Positions 43,797-52,255 of a stretch of 64,000 nucleotides of DNA are shown piece after piece. The DNA comes from Streptomyces humi (GTDB taxonomy: Bacteria; Actinomycetota; Actinomycetes; Streptomycetales; Streptomycetaceae). Location: the NCBI RefSeq assembly GCF_001005085.2, contig NZ_LBMU02000016.1:124001-188000 (forward strand), given 5' to 3'. Under the pieces are notes generated by a model. That model was not told the DNA's origin. It made no database searches and worked only from the letters and a program-made list of their open reading frames with translations. A program made the position numbers and the translations under genes. How positions within the stretch are numbered: the first letter of the stretch is position 1; each line of letters opens with the position of its first letter.

Positions 43797-44486
43797 ATGG
43801 CCGGACGGCCGCTGATCGGCGTGAGCACGTATCTGGAGGCCGGCACGCGCTGGGGCGTCTGGGAGCTGCCGGCGGCCCTGCTGCCCGCCGGGTACCCGCG
43901 GCTGGTCCAGCGGGCCGGCGGCCTGGCCGCGATGCTGCCCCCGGACGCCCCCGAGCACGCGGCGGCCGCGGTGGCCCGCCTGGACGGTCTGGTGATCGCG
44001 GGCGGCCCGGACGTCGAGCCGGTCCGCTACGGTGCCGAGCCCGGCCCCCGCACCGGCCGCCCCGACCGCCCCCGGGACGCGTGGGAACTGGCCCTGATCG
44101 ACGCGGCCCTGGCGGCGCGGCTCCCGCTCCTCGGCATCTGCCGGGGCATGCAGCTGCTGAACGTCGCCCTCGGGGGGACCCTCGTCCAGCACATCGACGG
44201 TCACGCGGAGACACCCGGGGTCTTCGGCCACCACCCCGTCAAGCCGGTCCCCGGCACGCTGTACGCCGGCGCGGTCCCGGAGGAGACGTCGGTCCCCACC
44301 TTCCACCACCAGGCGGTGGACCGCCTCGGGACGGGACTGGTGGCCTCGGCCCTCGCGACGGACGACGGCACGGTCGAGGCGGTCGAACTCCCCGCCGAAC
44401 GCGGCTGGGTCCTCGGCGTGCAGTGGCATCCGGAGATGGGCGAGGACCTGCGGGTGATGCGGGCGCTGGTCACAGCCGCGTCCTGA
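43797..44486 (+). CDS. Gamma-glutamyl-gamma-aminobutyrate hydrolase-type amidotransferase (peptidase C26)
   Basis: 229 residues of the class-I glutamine amidotransferase fold: GVSTYLEAG start, VIAGGPDVEPVRY, nucleophile Cys in LLGICRGMQLLNVALGG, and the His/Glu pair in VLGVQWHPEM. PuuD-type enzymes release glutamate from gamma-glutamyl compounds, closing the route begun by GlnA4. ATG at 43797 follows GGGAGG. Its own operator-like palindrome lies upstream. The 3' end overlaps the convergent phosphotransferase gene by 17 bp. Confidence 0.92.
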   Translation: MAGRPLIGVSTYLEAGTRWGVWELPAALLPAGYPRLVQRAGGLAAMLPPDAPEHAAAAVARLDGLVIAGGPDVEPVRYGAEPGPRTGRPDRPRDAWELALIDAALAARLPLLGICRGMQLLNVALGGTLVQHIDGHAETPGVFGHHPVKPVPGTLYAGAVPEETSVPTFHHQAVDRLGTGLVASALATDDGTVEAVELPAERGWVLGVQWHPEMGEDLRVMRALVTAAS

Positions 44487-45426
44487 GCCAGGCCAGAGCC
44501 GCGTCGCCCTGGGCGCGCTGGAACGGGCGCAGCGCGGGCAGACCGGGCGGCGCCGGCCGCACCGAGTGCGCGAGGAAGAACCCGGTGAGCGCGGCCAGGA
44601 CGGCGGTGACCCGGGCGGGGTCGGCGTCCCGTCCCAGCGGATGCGCCGTGAAGACCCGCTCCGGGTCAGGGCCGCCCTGGGCCCGTACGCACGGCAGCAT
44701 CACGAGGAGGTCGAACCAGGGGGCGGCGCGCACGGCGTGTGGCCAGTCGACGAAGACCACCGCGCCGTCGGCGGTGAGCAGCATGTTGTCGGCCCGCAGG
44801 TCTGCGTGGGCGAGGGTGTCACCGGCGACGGCCTCGGGCCAGGGGGCGGCGAGTCCGGCCAGTTCCGCGAGGTGCGAGACGGTCCATTCGTCCAGGCGGT
44901 CGAGGGTTTCCGCGGGGCCCTCGGCCAACTGGCGCCAGCCGTCGAAGGAGTCCGCGAGGTGCTCCGCGGCGGGCGGGGCGTCGACCGGGGACGGGGTGAG
45001 GGCACGGCCGAGGGTGGCCACGGCGTCCAGGACGCGGCACAGCTCCCCGGGGCGCCAGGGGACGTGCGGCTGCCGCCCGTCGACCTCCTCGAAGACGAGG
45101 ACCACCCAGGTGCCGTCGTCGTAGCTGCCGAGGAGCCGGGGTGCGGGGACGGTGGCGGGGAGGGCGGCGGCGTTGCGGGCCTCCGCGCGGTGCAGGGCGG
45201 GGCTGTGCGGGTTGCTGTCGGCGCTGACCGCCTTGACGAACGCGGCCCGGTCGGCGGCGGTGCGGACTCTGGCGGCGACCCCCGGGGAGAAGCCACCGGG
45301 TTGGGTGACGGCGTGGGTGACGGGGGCGCCGCCGAGGAGATCGGCGACCGCGCCACGGACGGCGGCGGGCAACGCCTCCCAGGGCATGCGGGCCCCTTCG
45401 GCCGGCGGGGCGGTGGGGGTCGACAT
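44470..45426 (-). CDS. APH-family phosphotransferase-like protein
   Basis: 318 residues. Kinase-like fold of aminoglycoside/choline phosphotransferases: AAFVKAVSADSNP (nucleotide lysine), VVLVFEEVDGRQPHVPW (hinge), catalytic loop LAHADLRADNMLL (Asp and Asn), and metal Asp in VVFVDWPHAV. Substrate unknown; many such streptomycete proteins are not resistance enzymes. The ATG at 45426 (MSTPTAPPAEG) is chosen because homology begins soon after. Confidence 0.87.
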   Translation of the reverse strand: MSTPTAPPAEGARMPWEALPAAVRGAVADLLGGAPVTHAVTQPGGFSPGVAARVRTAADRAAFVKAVSADSNPHSPALHRAEARNAAALPATVPAPRLLGSYDDGTWVVLVFEEVDGRQPHVPWRPGELCRVLDAVATLGRALTPSPVDAPPAAEHLADSFDGWRQLAEGPAETLDRLDEWTVSHLAELAGLAAPWPEAVAGDTLAHADLRADNMLLTADGAVVFVDWPHAVRAAPWFDLLVMLPCVRAQGGPDPERVFTAHPLGRDADPARVTAVLAALTGFFLAHSVRPAPPGLPALRPFQRAQGDAALAWLRTRL

Positions 45427-45497
45427 GAACGGATGGTGCCGGTCGGGACCCCGCCACCGCCACGCCTTTTCACCCCACGCCAGGACCGTTCCCGCTC

Positions 45498-46067
45498 TCA
45501 GGGGTGGCGCAGGCCGGCCGCCTCGGCCAGTGACTCCCGGTCGTCCGTGCCCAGCTCGGCGCCGGCCAGCAGTTCCTCGTCGGCCAGCAGCCGTCGTACC
45601 CATGCCGCGTCGGCGGCGAACGCCGCCCGGCAGCGGGCCCGTTCAGGGTGGTCCTGTTCGAGTCCGCCGATCGCCATGTGCCAGGCGTTCGCGGGGTCGG
45701 TCGGTGCGGACAGAGCGGCGGCCACCAGCAGGATCCCGAGCAGTTCGGTCCGGCGCGGGACCGACGGATCCGCGGTCAGCCGCAGCAGGTACGGGACGAC
45801 GGCGGGCATCGCTGCGCTGATGGCCATCGGCCCCGACATCACGAGCCAGTCCAGGGCCCGTTCGGCCGGCTCGGCCGCGTCGGGATCGAGCAGCCCCCGC
45901 AGGACGACCGGGACGTCGACCGGGCAGCCGGTGACGGACGCCCACTCCACGTCCTCGCAGCCGGCGAGCGCCGGATGGGCAGCGGCCGCCCGCGCCAGGT
46001 GCGGATGGGACGCCGTCAGAGCCGTCGCCGCGGCCACCGCCGCCGCCCCGTGATCCACCTTGCACAC
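45498..46067 (-). CDS. Conserved alpha-helical hypothetical protein
   Basis: 189 residues from a GTG at 46067 (MCKVDHGAAAVAAATAL); GGAGGGGG about 8 nt upstream supports this start. Sequence is Ala/Leu-rich and helical throughout, with HEAT-like pairs (VPVVLRGLLDPDAAEPAERA, LDWLVMSGPMAISAAMPAVV, RRTELLGILLVAAALSAP). No signal or clear membrane span. I do not recognise the family. It follows the LysR gene on the same strand after a 65-bp gap and may be co-transcribed. Confidence 0.65.
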   Translation of the reverse strand: MCKVDHGAAAVAAATALTASHPHLARAAAAHPALAGCEDVEWASVTGCPVDVPVVLRGLLDPDAAEPAERALDWLVMSGPMAISAAMPAVVPYLLRLTADPSVPRRTELLGILLVAAALSAPTDPANAWHMAIGGLEQDHPERARCRAAFAADAAWVRRLLADEELLAGAELGTDDRESLAEAAGLRHP

Positions 46068-46132
46068 CAGCGCGCCCCCTCCGCCGTTCGCGGTCACCGG
46101 GGAGAAAGGTAGCCGGTGCCCCCGCGCGGCGG

Positions 46133-47053
46133 TCAGCCTCGGGTGAGGGAGAGCAGTTCGCGGGCCGGGCCCGTCGGGCGGTGGCCGGTCGGCCACACCG
46201 CTCGCAGGTCCCGGCGCAACGCCGCCCCCTCCACCGGGATGCTGACCAGGCGGCGCATCGCCAGTTCCTCGCCCACGGCGAGCTCGCTCAGGACCGCCGG
46301 GCCCGCGCCGCCGACCGCCGACGCCTTCACCGCCGTCGTCGAGGACAGCTCGATCAGCGGGCGGGCCAGACCACCGAGGGCCGCGTCGAGGACCTGGCGG
46401 GTGCCGGAACCGCGTTCGCGGAGGATGAGCGGGGTCGCCGCCAGTTCCGCCGCGGCCAGCGGGCGCCGGCGGCGGGCCCAGGGGTGGGCGGGGGCGACGA
46501 CGACGATCAGCCGGTCGTGCGCTATCACCGTCGAGTCCAGCCCCGGCGGGACCGTCAGCCCCTCCACGAACCCCAGGTCGGCCTCGTCCGCGAGCAGCCG
46601 CTCCGCCACGGCCGTCGAGTTGCCCGCGAGCAGCGACACCGCCGTGTCCGGCCGCTGGGCGCGCAGCGCCAGCAGCCAGCCCGGCAGCAGGTACTCGGCG
46701 ATCGTCATGCTCGCCGCGACCCGCAGCCGTGAGTCCCGCCGGTCCCGCAACGCCTGCGCCCCCGCGTCGAACGCCTCCGCCGCCTCCACCACCCGCCGCG
46801 CCCAGTCGGTCACCAGCGCCCCGGCGTCCGTGAGCCGGGAGCCGCGCGGTGAGCGGTCGACGAGGGCCACGCCCAGCTGGCGTTCCATCGAGCGGATCCG
46901 GCTGCTGGCCGCCGGCTGACTGATCCCGACCTCCCGCGCCGCCGCCCCGAGGCTGCCGAGCCGCGCCACCGCGAGCAGCAGTTCCAGCGCGCCGAGGTCC
47001 GGTACCCGGTGCGCCAGCATGCCGCCGCCCACCCGTCCCGCCGTCTCGCTCAT
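46133..47053 (-). CDS. LysR-family transcriptional regulator
   Basis: 306 residues. Helix-turn-helix ALELLLAVARLGSLGAAARE, then ISQPAASSRIRSMERQLGVA; effector domain from ~95 with TIAEYLLPGWLLALRAQRPD and LILRERGSGTRQVLDAAL, the pattern of CysB/CbbR-type binding domains. ATG at 47053 lies inside a palindrome shared with the divergent TDT transporter gene 70 bp away. It probably controls that transporter and itself. Confidence 0.9.
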   Translation of the reverse strand: MSETAGRVGGGMLAHRVPDLGALELLLAVARLGSLGAAAREVGISQPAASSRIRSMERQLGVALVDRSPRGSRLTDAGALVTDWARRVVEAAEAFDAGAQALRDRRDSRLRVAASMTIAEYLLPGWLLALRAQRPDTAVSLLAGNSTAVAERLLADEADLGFVEGLTVPPGLDSTVIAHDRLIVVVAPAHPWARRRRPLAAAELAATPLILRERGSGTRQVLDAALGGLARPLIELSSTTAVKASAVGGAGPAVLSELAVGEELAMRRLVSIPVEGAALRRDLRAVWPTGHRPTGPARELLSLTRG

Positions 47054-47067
47054 AAGACCAGCTTATG
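47051..47067. promoter_or_regulatory. LysR-type operator
   Basis: CATAAG-ACCAG-CTTATG, six-base perfect arms, T-N11-A type, covering the LysR start codon. The neighbouring CATAGAG word may be a half-site. Confidence 0.6.
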
Positions 47068-47123
47068 CCCTCATAGAGACAGGCTCCCTGGTTGCCGGCC
47101 CGGGGCCGCGGGACCGTGGTCCC

Positions 47124-48239
47124 ATGGTCATCGCAGTCCGTCAACTGGGCCCCCACTGGTACGCATCCGTGATGGGCACCGCCGCCCTCGCCCTCGGCGG
47201 CGCCGCGCTCGGCGGCGGCCCGCGCGCGCTCTTCGCCGGCGTCTGGGCGCTGTCCCTGCTCCAGCTCCTGGTGCTGCTGACCGCCCGCGCCCTGCACTGG
47301 ATCCACCACGCCGACCAGGCCCGCGCCCACCTGCGCGACCCCGCCGTGGCCCCCTTCTACGGCTGCCTGTCCATGGCCCTGCTCGCCGTCGGCGGCGGTG
47401 GCCTCACCCTCGGCCGGGACTGGATCGGCGAGCCGGCCGCGGTCGTACTCGACTCCGTGCTGTTCGCCGCCGGTACGGCCGTGGGGCTCGCGGCGGCCGT
47501 CGCCGTGCCGTACCTCATGGCCGTACGGCACCGGGTCGAGCCCGGCCAGGCCTCGCCCGTGTGGCTGCTGCCGCTGGTCGCGCCGATGGTGTCGGCGGCG
47601 CTCGGCCCGCGGCTGGTGCCGCACCTGCCGCCCGGCCAGCCGCGGGCGACCCTGCTCTACGGCTGCTTCGCCCTCTTCGGGCTGAGCCTGCTGGCCACGC
47701 TGCTGATGCTGACGCTCGTCTTCGCCCGGCTGGTCACCGGCGGTCCGCCGCCCGTCGCCCTCACGCCCGCGCTCTTCCTGGTGCTGGGCCCGCTCGGGCA
47801 GTCCACGACCGCGGTGGGCGCCTTCGCCGACGTCGCGCCCGGCGCCGTACCGGCCCCCTACGCCGCCGGGTTCGGCCTCCTGGCCGTGCTGTACGGCGTA
47901 CCGGTGATGGGGTTCGCGGTGCTGTGGCTGGCGCTGGCCGGCGCGCACGCGGTGCGGGCGTGGCGGCAGGGCATGCGGTTCGCCATGACGTGGTGGGCGT
48001 TCACCTTCCCGGTGGGCACCTGTGTCACGGGCGCCGCCGCCCTGGGCCGGCACACCGGGCTCGCCGTGTACGACTGGCTGGCGACGGCTCTGTACGGCCT
48101 CCTCGTCGCCGGCTGGCTGGCGGCCGCCTCCGGCACGGTGCGCGGGCTGCTCAGCGGCGAGCTGCTCGCCGGCCCCCGACGGGTACCCGTGGCGCCGCCG
48201 CCGGTGACGGGCCGTACGACGTCGGGTGCCGTCCGCTGA
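47124..48239 (+). CDS. TDT-family (TehA/SLAC1-like) membrane transporter
   Basis: 371 residues with about ten hydrophobic helices; helix 1 HWYASVMGTAALALGGAAL and later FAMTWWAFTFPVGTCVTGAA carry the TDT family pattern (tellurite-resistance/dicarboxylate transporters; SLAC1 anion channels and sulfite exporters belong here). Probably moves an anion such as sulfite, chloride or a C4-dicarboxylate. ATG at 47124 has no strong ribosome site. Its regulator is the divergent LysR gene. Confidence 0.85.
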   Translation: MVIAVRQLGPHWYASVMGTAALALGGAALGGGPRALFAGVWALSLLQLLVLLTARALHWIHHADQARAHLRDPAVAPFYGCLSMALLAVGGGGLTLGRDWIGEPAAVVLDSVLFAAGTAVGLAAAVAVPYLMAVRHRVEPGQASPVWLLPLVAPMVSAALGPRLVPHLPPGQPRATLLYGCFALFGLSLLATLLMLTLVFARLVTGGPPPVALTPALFLVLGPLGQSTTAVGAFADVAPGAVPAPYAAGFGLLAVLYGVPVMGFAVLWLALAGAHAVRAWRQGMRFAMTWWAFTFPVGTCVTGAAALGRHTGLAVYDWLATALYGLLVAGWLAAASGTVRGLLSGELLAGPRRVPVAPPPVTGRTTSGAVR

Positions 48240-48266
48240 CCCGCACGCGGCTCGGACCCGGGCGGC

Positions 48267-48839
48267 TCAGCGGGAGCGGTCCTGGACCGCCTCGATGTGT
48301 TCCGCCACCGCCACCACGACGACCCTGGTGTCGGGGACCGTGGCGCGCCAGCGGTGCCGGACCCCACCGGTGAGGTACAGGGTGTCGCCGCGACCGAGGC
48401 GGTACGCGCGGCCCTCCGCCTCGATCTCCACCGCGCCGTCGGCTACGTACATCAACTCGTCGTTGCGGTGCTGGAATTCGCGGCCCGCGTCGTGGTCGCC
48501 GGTGAACTCGGAGGCGTGCAGCTGGTGGTGGCCCCTGACCAGGGACCGGACCCTGGGCGTGAAGTCCGGGTCGACGGCGTCGTCGGCGCGGACGACGTCC
48601 ACGCTGCACGCCGGGTCGGCCGCGGCGAGGAGTTCTACGGCCGTGGTGCGCAGGGCGTCGGCGACCTTCTCCAGGGAGGCGCGGCTGGGCCGGGCCCTGT
48701 CGTTCTCGATCTGGCTCAGGAAGGGCACCGACAGGCCACTGCGCTCGGCCACGACGGCGAGGGTGAGCTCCAGCGCACGGCGGCGCCGCCGGACTGCCGC
48801 GCCCACCCGCACGGGCTGCTGGTCCTTGTGGTCGCCCAT
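48267..48839 (-). CDS. XRE-cupin transcriptional regulator
   Basis: 190 residues. N-terminal Cro/CI helix-turn-helix (RRRALELTLAVVAERSGLSV, then PFLSQIENDRARPS) and a C-terminal cupin barrel (~110-180; EFQHRNDELMYVADGAVEIE, RLGRGDTLYLTGGVRHRW) that could bind a metal or small effector through its His/Glu residues. Such proteins repress amine, sugar or amino-acid genes. It ends 27 bp from the TDT gene (convergent) and has a 343-bp upstream gap. Confidence 0.9.
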   Translation of the reverse strand: MGDHKDQQPVRVGAAVRRRRRALELTLAVVAERSGLSVPFLSQIENDRARPSRASLEKVADALRTTAVELLAAADPACSVDVVRADDAVDPDFTPRVRSLVRGHHQLHASEFTGDHDAGREFQHRNDELMYVADGAVEIEAEGRAYRLGRGDTLYLTGGVRHRWRATVPDTRVVVVAVAEHIEAVQDRSR

Positions 48840-49182
48840 CGCTCCGGCTCCCTCCTTCGCTCGTCGTCCGCCTTCAGGGTGCCCCGGCCGCGGCCGGGCC
48901 CCTCCTGAGGGGTTCTCTGCACCCTACGCATGTTCGGCAAACCGTTTCAGGCGGCCGTCACATCCCTGTCACGCCGAAGCGGTGCGACCCTCACGGTTCA
49001 CGCCAGTGCGCGGGCTCCCCCGACTCGGCGTGCGCGGACTCCCCCGTCGGGATGAAGACACCGACCGGAGGGCCGGTCAGCCGTTCCGGCCGGTGTCCGC
49101 CGAGGCCTGGGGCATACCCTGACGCTATGTGGTTGGCCGGATCCTTCTCGTAGGCGAGGCCGGACGCACGCTCACCACCTGG
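48840..49182. other. 343-bp intergenic region with proV-W-X terminator
   Basis: No gene seen. On the minus strand a hairpin with arms ACACCGACCGG (49058-49068) and CCGGCCGGTGT (49086-49096), ten of eleven bases paired, lies about 87 bp after the ProWX stop and probably ends that operon. The XRE-cupin promoter must be in the lower part; CGGTTTGCCGAAC near 48943 is a possible operator. Confidence 0.55.
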
Positions 49183-50970
49183 TCACTTGTGGACCGGCGC
49201 CCACTGGTCGACGAGGCCGGGACGCCCCTGGAGCCAGGTTCGCACGGCGTCCTGCTCGCGGCCCTGGCCGGCCTTCTGGATCGCGGCCTCCAGGCCGGTG
49301 AGCTGCTTCTCCGTCATGGAGAAGTCCCGGAGCCACTTGCCGACCTGCGGGTTGTCGTCGGCGAACCCCTTGCGGGACAGGGTGTGCACGCCGTCACCAC
49401 TGCCCCAGGCACCCTCGGGGTCCTTGAGCTTCTTGAGGTCGTAGTCGCTGTAGGCCCAGTGCGGCGACCACAGGGTGACGAGGATCGGCTGCTTCCTCGC
49501 GTAGGCCCGCTTGAGCTCGGCGAGCATCGCGGGCGTGGAGCCGTCGACGACCTGGTAGCTGCCGTCCAGGCCGTACTCCTTGAGCACCTTGGACTTGAGC
49601 AGGCCCATCATTCCGGCGCTGGGCTCGATGCCGACGATCTTCCCGCCGAACTCCCCGGCGTGGTCCTTCAGGTCCGCCAGCGAGTTCACGTCCTTCACGT
49701 ACGACGGGACGGTGAGCTCCAGGGAGGTGGGGCCGTACCACTTGCCGAGGTCGTCGAGCTGCTTGCCGTACTTCTTCCAGTACTCGGCGTGGGTGGTGGG
49801 CAGCCAGGAGTCGGTCTCGAAGTCGAGCTGTCCGGTGGCGAGTCCGGTGTAGAGGGGGCCGGCCGCGTACTGGGTGGTGGTGACCTTGTAGCCGCGCTCC
49901 TCCAGGATCTCCTTCCAGAGGAAGGTGGACGCGATGCCCTCGTCCCAGGGGATGTAGCCGATCTTGATCTCCTTGCCCTTGCCGACGTCCGTGGCGGAGG
50001 CCTGGGTGGTGCCGGAGGAGGGGCCGAAGATCCCCGTGCCGCCGGCGACCAGGGCCAGGACCACCACGCCGATGACGGCGACGGCCGGCCGGGGGCGGTA
50101 GGTCCAGGGAGTGGGGCGGACCTTGGCGGCGGCCCGGCGGCCGAGCGGCGAGAGCTGGGTGCCGAGGGCGCTGGTCATGCGGTCGAGGTAGATGGCGAGG
50201 ACCACGATGCCGACGCCCGCCTCGAAGCCGAAGCCGATGTCGAGCTGTCCGATGGCCTCGTTGACCGCGCCGCCGAGGCCGCCGGTGCCGACCATGCCGG
50301 CGATGACGACCATCGACAGGCCCAGCATGATGACCTGGTTGACCCCGGCCATGATGGTCGGCAGCGCGAGCGGCAGCTGGACGCGCAGCAGGGTGTCCCG
50401 GGGGGTGGTGCCGAACGCCTCTGCGGCCTCGACCAGTTCGGCGTCGACCTGGCGGATGCCCAGCTCGGTCATGCGGACACCGGGAGCGAGCGCGAAGATC
50501 AGGGTGGCGATGACACCGGCGGCGGTGCCCAGGCCGAAGAAGAGGATCGCGGGGATCAGCAGGACCATCGAGGGCATGGTCTGGAGCAGGTCCAGGACCG
50601 GGCGGACGGCCGCGCTGACGGCCCTGGAACGGGCCGCCCAGACACCCAGCGGCACCGAGACCGCCAGCGCGATCACGGTGGCGACCAGGACCAGCGCCAG
50701 GGTGGACATGGCGCGGTCCCACAGGGCGAGGGAGTCGACGAGCGCGAACCCGGCGAACGCGAGGACGCCCGCGCCGACGCCCCGCAGCCACCAGGCCAGG
50801 ACCGCGAGGATGCCCGCGAGCAGCAGGGGGGCGGGTGCGGTGAGGACGCCGTCGATGGCGTCGTACATGCCCTCGACGACCGCTCGGACCGCGTCGAAGA
50901 GCCAGGACATGTGCGCGACGAGCCAGTCGACGCCGGAGTCGACCCAGTCGCCGAGGTGCAGCCTAGGCAC
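49183..50970 (-). CDS. Glycine-betaine-type ABC transporter: permease fused to binding protein (ProW-ProX)
   Basis: 595 residues. N-terminal permease with ~6 helices and the EAA loop ELVEAAEAFGTTPRDTLLRV; one more helix (~290-312) and then a C-terminal OpuAC-type binding domain (IKIGYIPWDEGIASTFLWKE, FETDSWLPTTHAEYWKKYG, LVTLWSPHWAYSDYD with the aromatic cage for quaternary amines). The fused domain faces outside, tethered to its own permease. GTG start at 50970 overlaps the end of the ProV gene by 8 bp. Role: uptake of betaine, choline or similar osmolytes. Confidence 0.92.
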   Translation of the reverse strand: MPRLHLGDWVDSGVDWLVAHMSWLFDAVRAVVEGMYDAIDGVLTAPAPLLLAGILAVLAWWLRGVGAGVLAFAGFALVDSLALWDRAMSTLALVLVATVIALAVSVPLGVWAARSRAVSAAVRPVLDLLQTMPSMVLLIPAILFFGLGTAAGVIATLIFALAPGVRMTELGIRQVDAELVEAAEAFGTTPRDTLLRVQLPLALPTIMAGVNQVIMLGLSMVVIAGMVGTGGLGGAVNEAIGQLDIGFGFEAGVGIVVLAIYLDRMTSALGTQLSPLGRRAAAKVRPTPWTYRPRPAVAVIGVVVLALVAGGTGIFGPSSGTTQASATDVGKGKEIKIGYIPWDEGIASTFLWKEILEERGYKVTTTQYAAGPLYTGLATGQLDFETDSWLPTTHAEYWKKYGKQLDDLGKWYGPTSLELTVPSYVKDVNSLADLKDHAGEFGGKIVGIEPSAGMMGLLKSKVLKEYGLDGSYQVVDGSTPAMLAELKRAYARKQPILVTLWSPHWAYSDYDLKKLKDPEGAWGSGDGVHTLSRKGFADDNPQVGKWLRDFSMTEKQLTGLEAAIQKAGQGREQDAVRTWLQGRPGLVDQWAPVHK

Positions 50971-52036
50971 GGGCGGTCACCTTCCTTCCGCCGTCGCACT
51001 CAAGGGGTTCGCCCGCTTCCTCCGCGAGGAAGCCGACCAGCCGCTGTCGCGGTACGACCCCCACGACGCCGTCGTTCGCGTCGAGCACGGCGACCGGGTG
51101 CGGCAACCGGGCGCTGAGCGCGCACAGTTCGGTGAACGGCGTGCCGGGGGCCGCGGTCGCGCAGCCGCAGTCCGCCTCGTCGCCCTGCACGTCGGTGTCC
51201 ATGACGGCGGCGGCGGTCAGCACCCGGGAGCGGTCGACGTCCTGGGTGAAGGAGGCCACGTAGTCGTCGGCGGGACGCAGCAGGATGTCCTCGGCGGTGC
51301 CGGTCTGCACGATCCGGCCGTCGCGCATCACGGCGATGCGGTCGCCCAGGCGCATCGCCTCGTTGAGGTCGTGGGTGATGAAGACGATGGTCTTCTTCAG
51401 GGTCTTCTGGAGTTCCAGCAGCTGGTCCTGCATGTCGCGGCGGATCAGCGGGTCCAGGGCGCTGAACGACTCGTCCATGAGGAGCAGGTCGGCGTCGGTG
51501 GCCAGGGCGCGGGCGAGGCCGACGCGCTGCTGCATGCCGCCGGACAGCTCGTCGGGCCAGGAGTCCTCCCAGCCGGCCAGACCGCACAGGGCGAGCGCCT
51601 CGCCGGCGCGGCGGTCGCGCTCGGCGCGGGGCACGCCCTGCACGGCGAGGCCGTAGGCGGCGTTGTCACGGACGCTGCGGTGCGGGAAGAGCGCGAAGTG
51701 CTGGAAGACCATGCTGATCTTCTTCGAGCGCAGCTCGCGCAGTTCGCGGTCGGTGAGCTCGCCCAGGTCCTGGCCGTCGAACCGGACCCGGCCCGCGGTC
51801 GGCTCCAGCAGGCCGTTGAGGGTGCGCAGCAGGGTGGACTTGCCGGAGCCGGACAGGCCCATCACGACGAATATCTCGCCGGCCTCGACCCGGACGGACG
51901 CGTCGATGACGGCGGCGGTGGTGCCGTCCGCGCGCAGTTCCTCCCGGTCGGCGCCCTGCCGGAGCCGTTCCACCGAGTCGTCGGTTCGTCTGCCGAAGAC
52001 CTTGTACAGGTGCTCGGTCTCAAGCCTGGGTGACAC
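50963..52036 (-). CDS. Glycine-betaine-type ABC transporter ATPase (ProV/OpuAA)
   Basis: 357 residues from a GTG at 52036 (MSPRLETEHLYKVFG). Walker A VVMGLSGSGKSTLLRTLNGL, Q-loop VFQHFALFPHRSV, signature LSGGMQQRVGLARALA, Walker B ADLLLMDESFSALDP, H-loop IVFITHDLNEAMRLGD. The C-terminus (~280-350) has a CBS-like module, as in OpuAA where it senses ionic strength. Operon proV-proWX. A five-copy 8-bp repeat lies in the divergent upstream region. Confidence 0.93.
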   Translation of the reverse strand: MSPRLETEHLYKVFGRRTDDSVERLRQGADREELRADGTTAAVIDASVRVEAGEIFVVMGLSGSGKSTLLRTLNGLLEPTAGRVRFDGQDLGELTDRELRELRSKKISMVFQHFALFPHRSVRDNAAYGLAVQGVPRAERDRRAGEALALCGLAGWEDSWPDELSGGMQQRVGLARALATDADLLLMDESFSALDPLIRRDMQDQLLELQKTLKKTIVFITHDLNEAMRLGDRIAVMRDGRIVQTGTAEDILLRPADDYVASFTQDVDRSRVLTAAAVMDTDVQGDEADCGCATAAPGTPFTELCALSARLPHPVAVLDANDGVVGVVPRQRLVGFLAEEAGEPLECDGGRKVTARA

Positions 52037-52147
52037 GCGGACCTCTCTCTCGGGCCCCCGAACCTCGAAGGCGCGGTGCCTCCGGCCATGGGGCAGGAGC
52101 CGCCCCTGCCCGGATCGGCGCAGGTCAAACGCGCACGTGGGCCAGGT

Positions 52148-52187
52148 CACGGGTTCACGGGTTCACGGGTTCACGGGTTCACGGGTT
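52148..52187. repeat. Five copies of the 8-bp unit CACGGGTT
   Basis: Exact head-to-tail copies CACGGGTT at 52148, 52156, 52164, 52172 and 52180, in the 219-bp gap between the divergent proV and exonuclease genes. A simple-sequence tract like this can change length by slippage and would alter promoter spacing. Confidence 0.9.
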
Positions 52188-52255
52188 CTCCACGAGCGGG
52201 CGGCCCGCGGCGCACCGCTCGGGCGCTGTCAGCGGTGTACGGCATGATGCGTGGC

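Noticed and set aside
44470..45426. Antibiotic-resistance aminoglycoside phosphotransferase
   Set aside because: Fold fits the wider APH family, but nothing points to aminoglycosides; called only APH-like.
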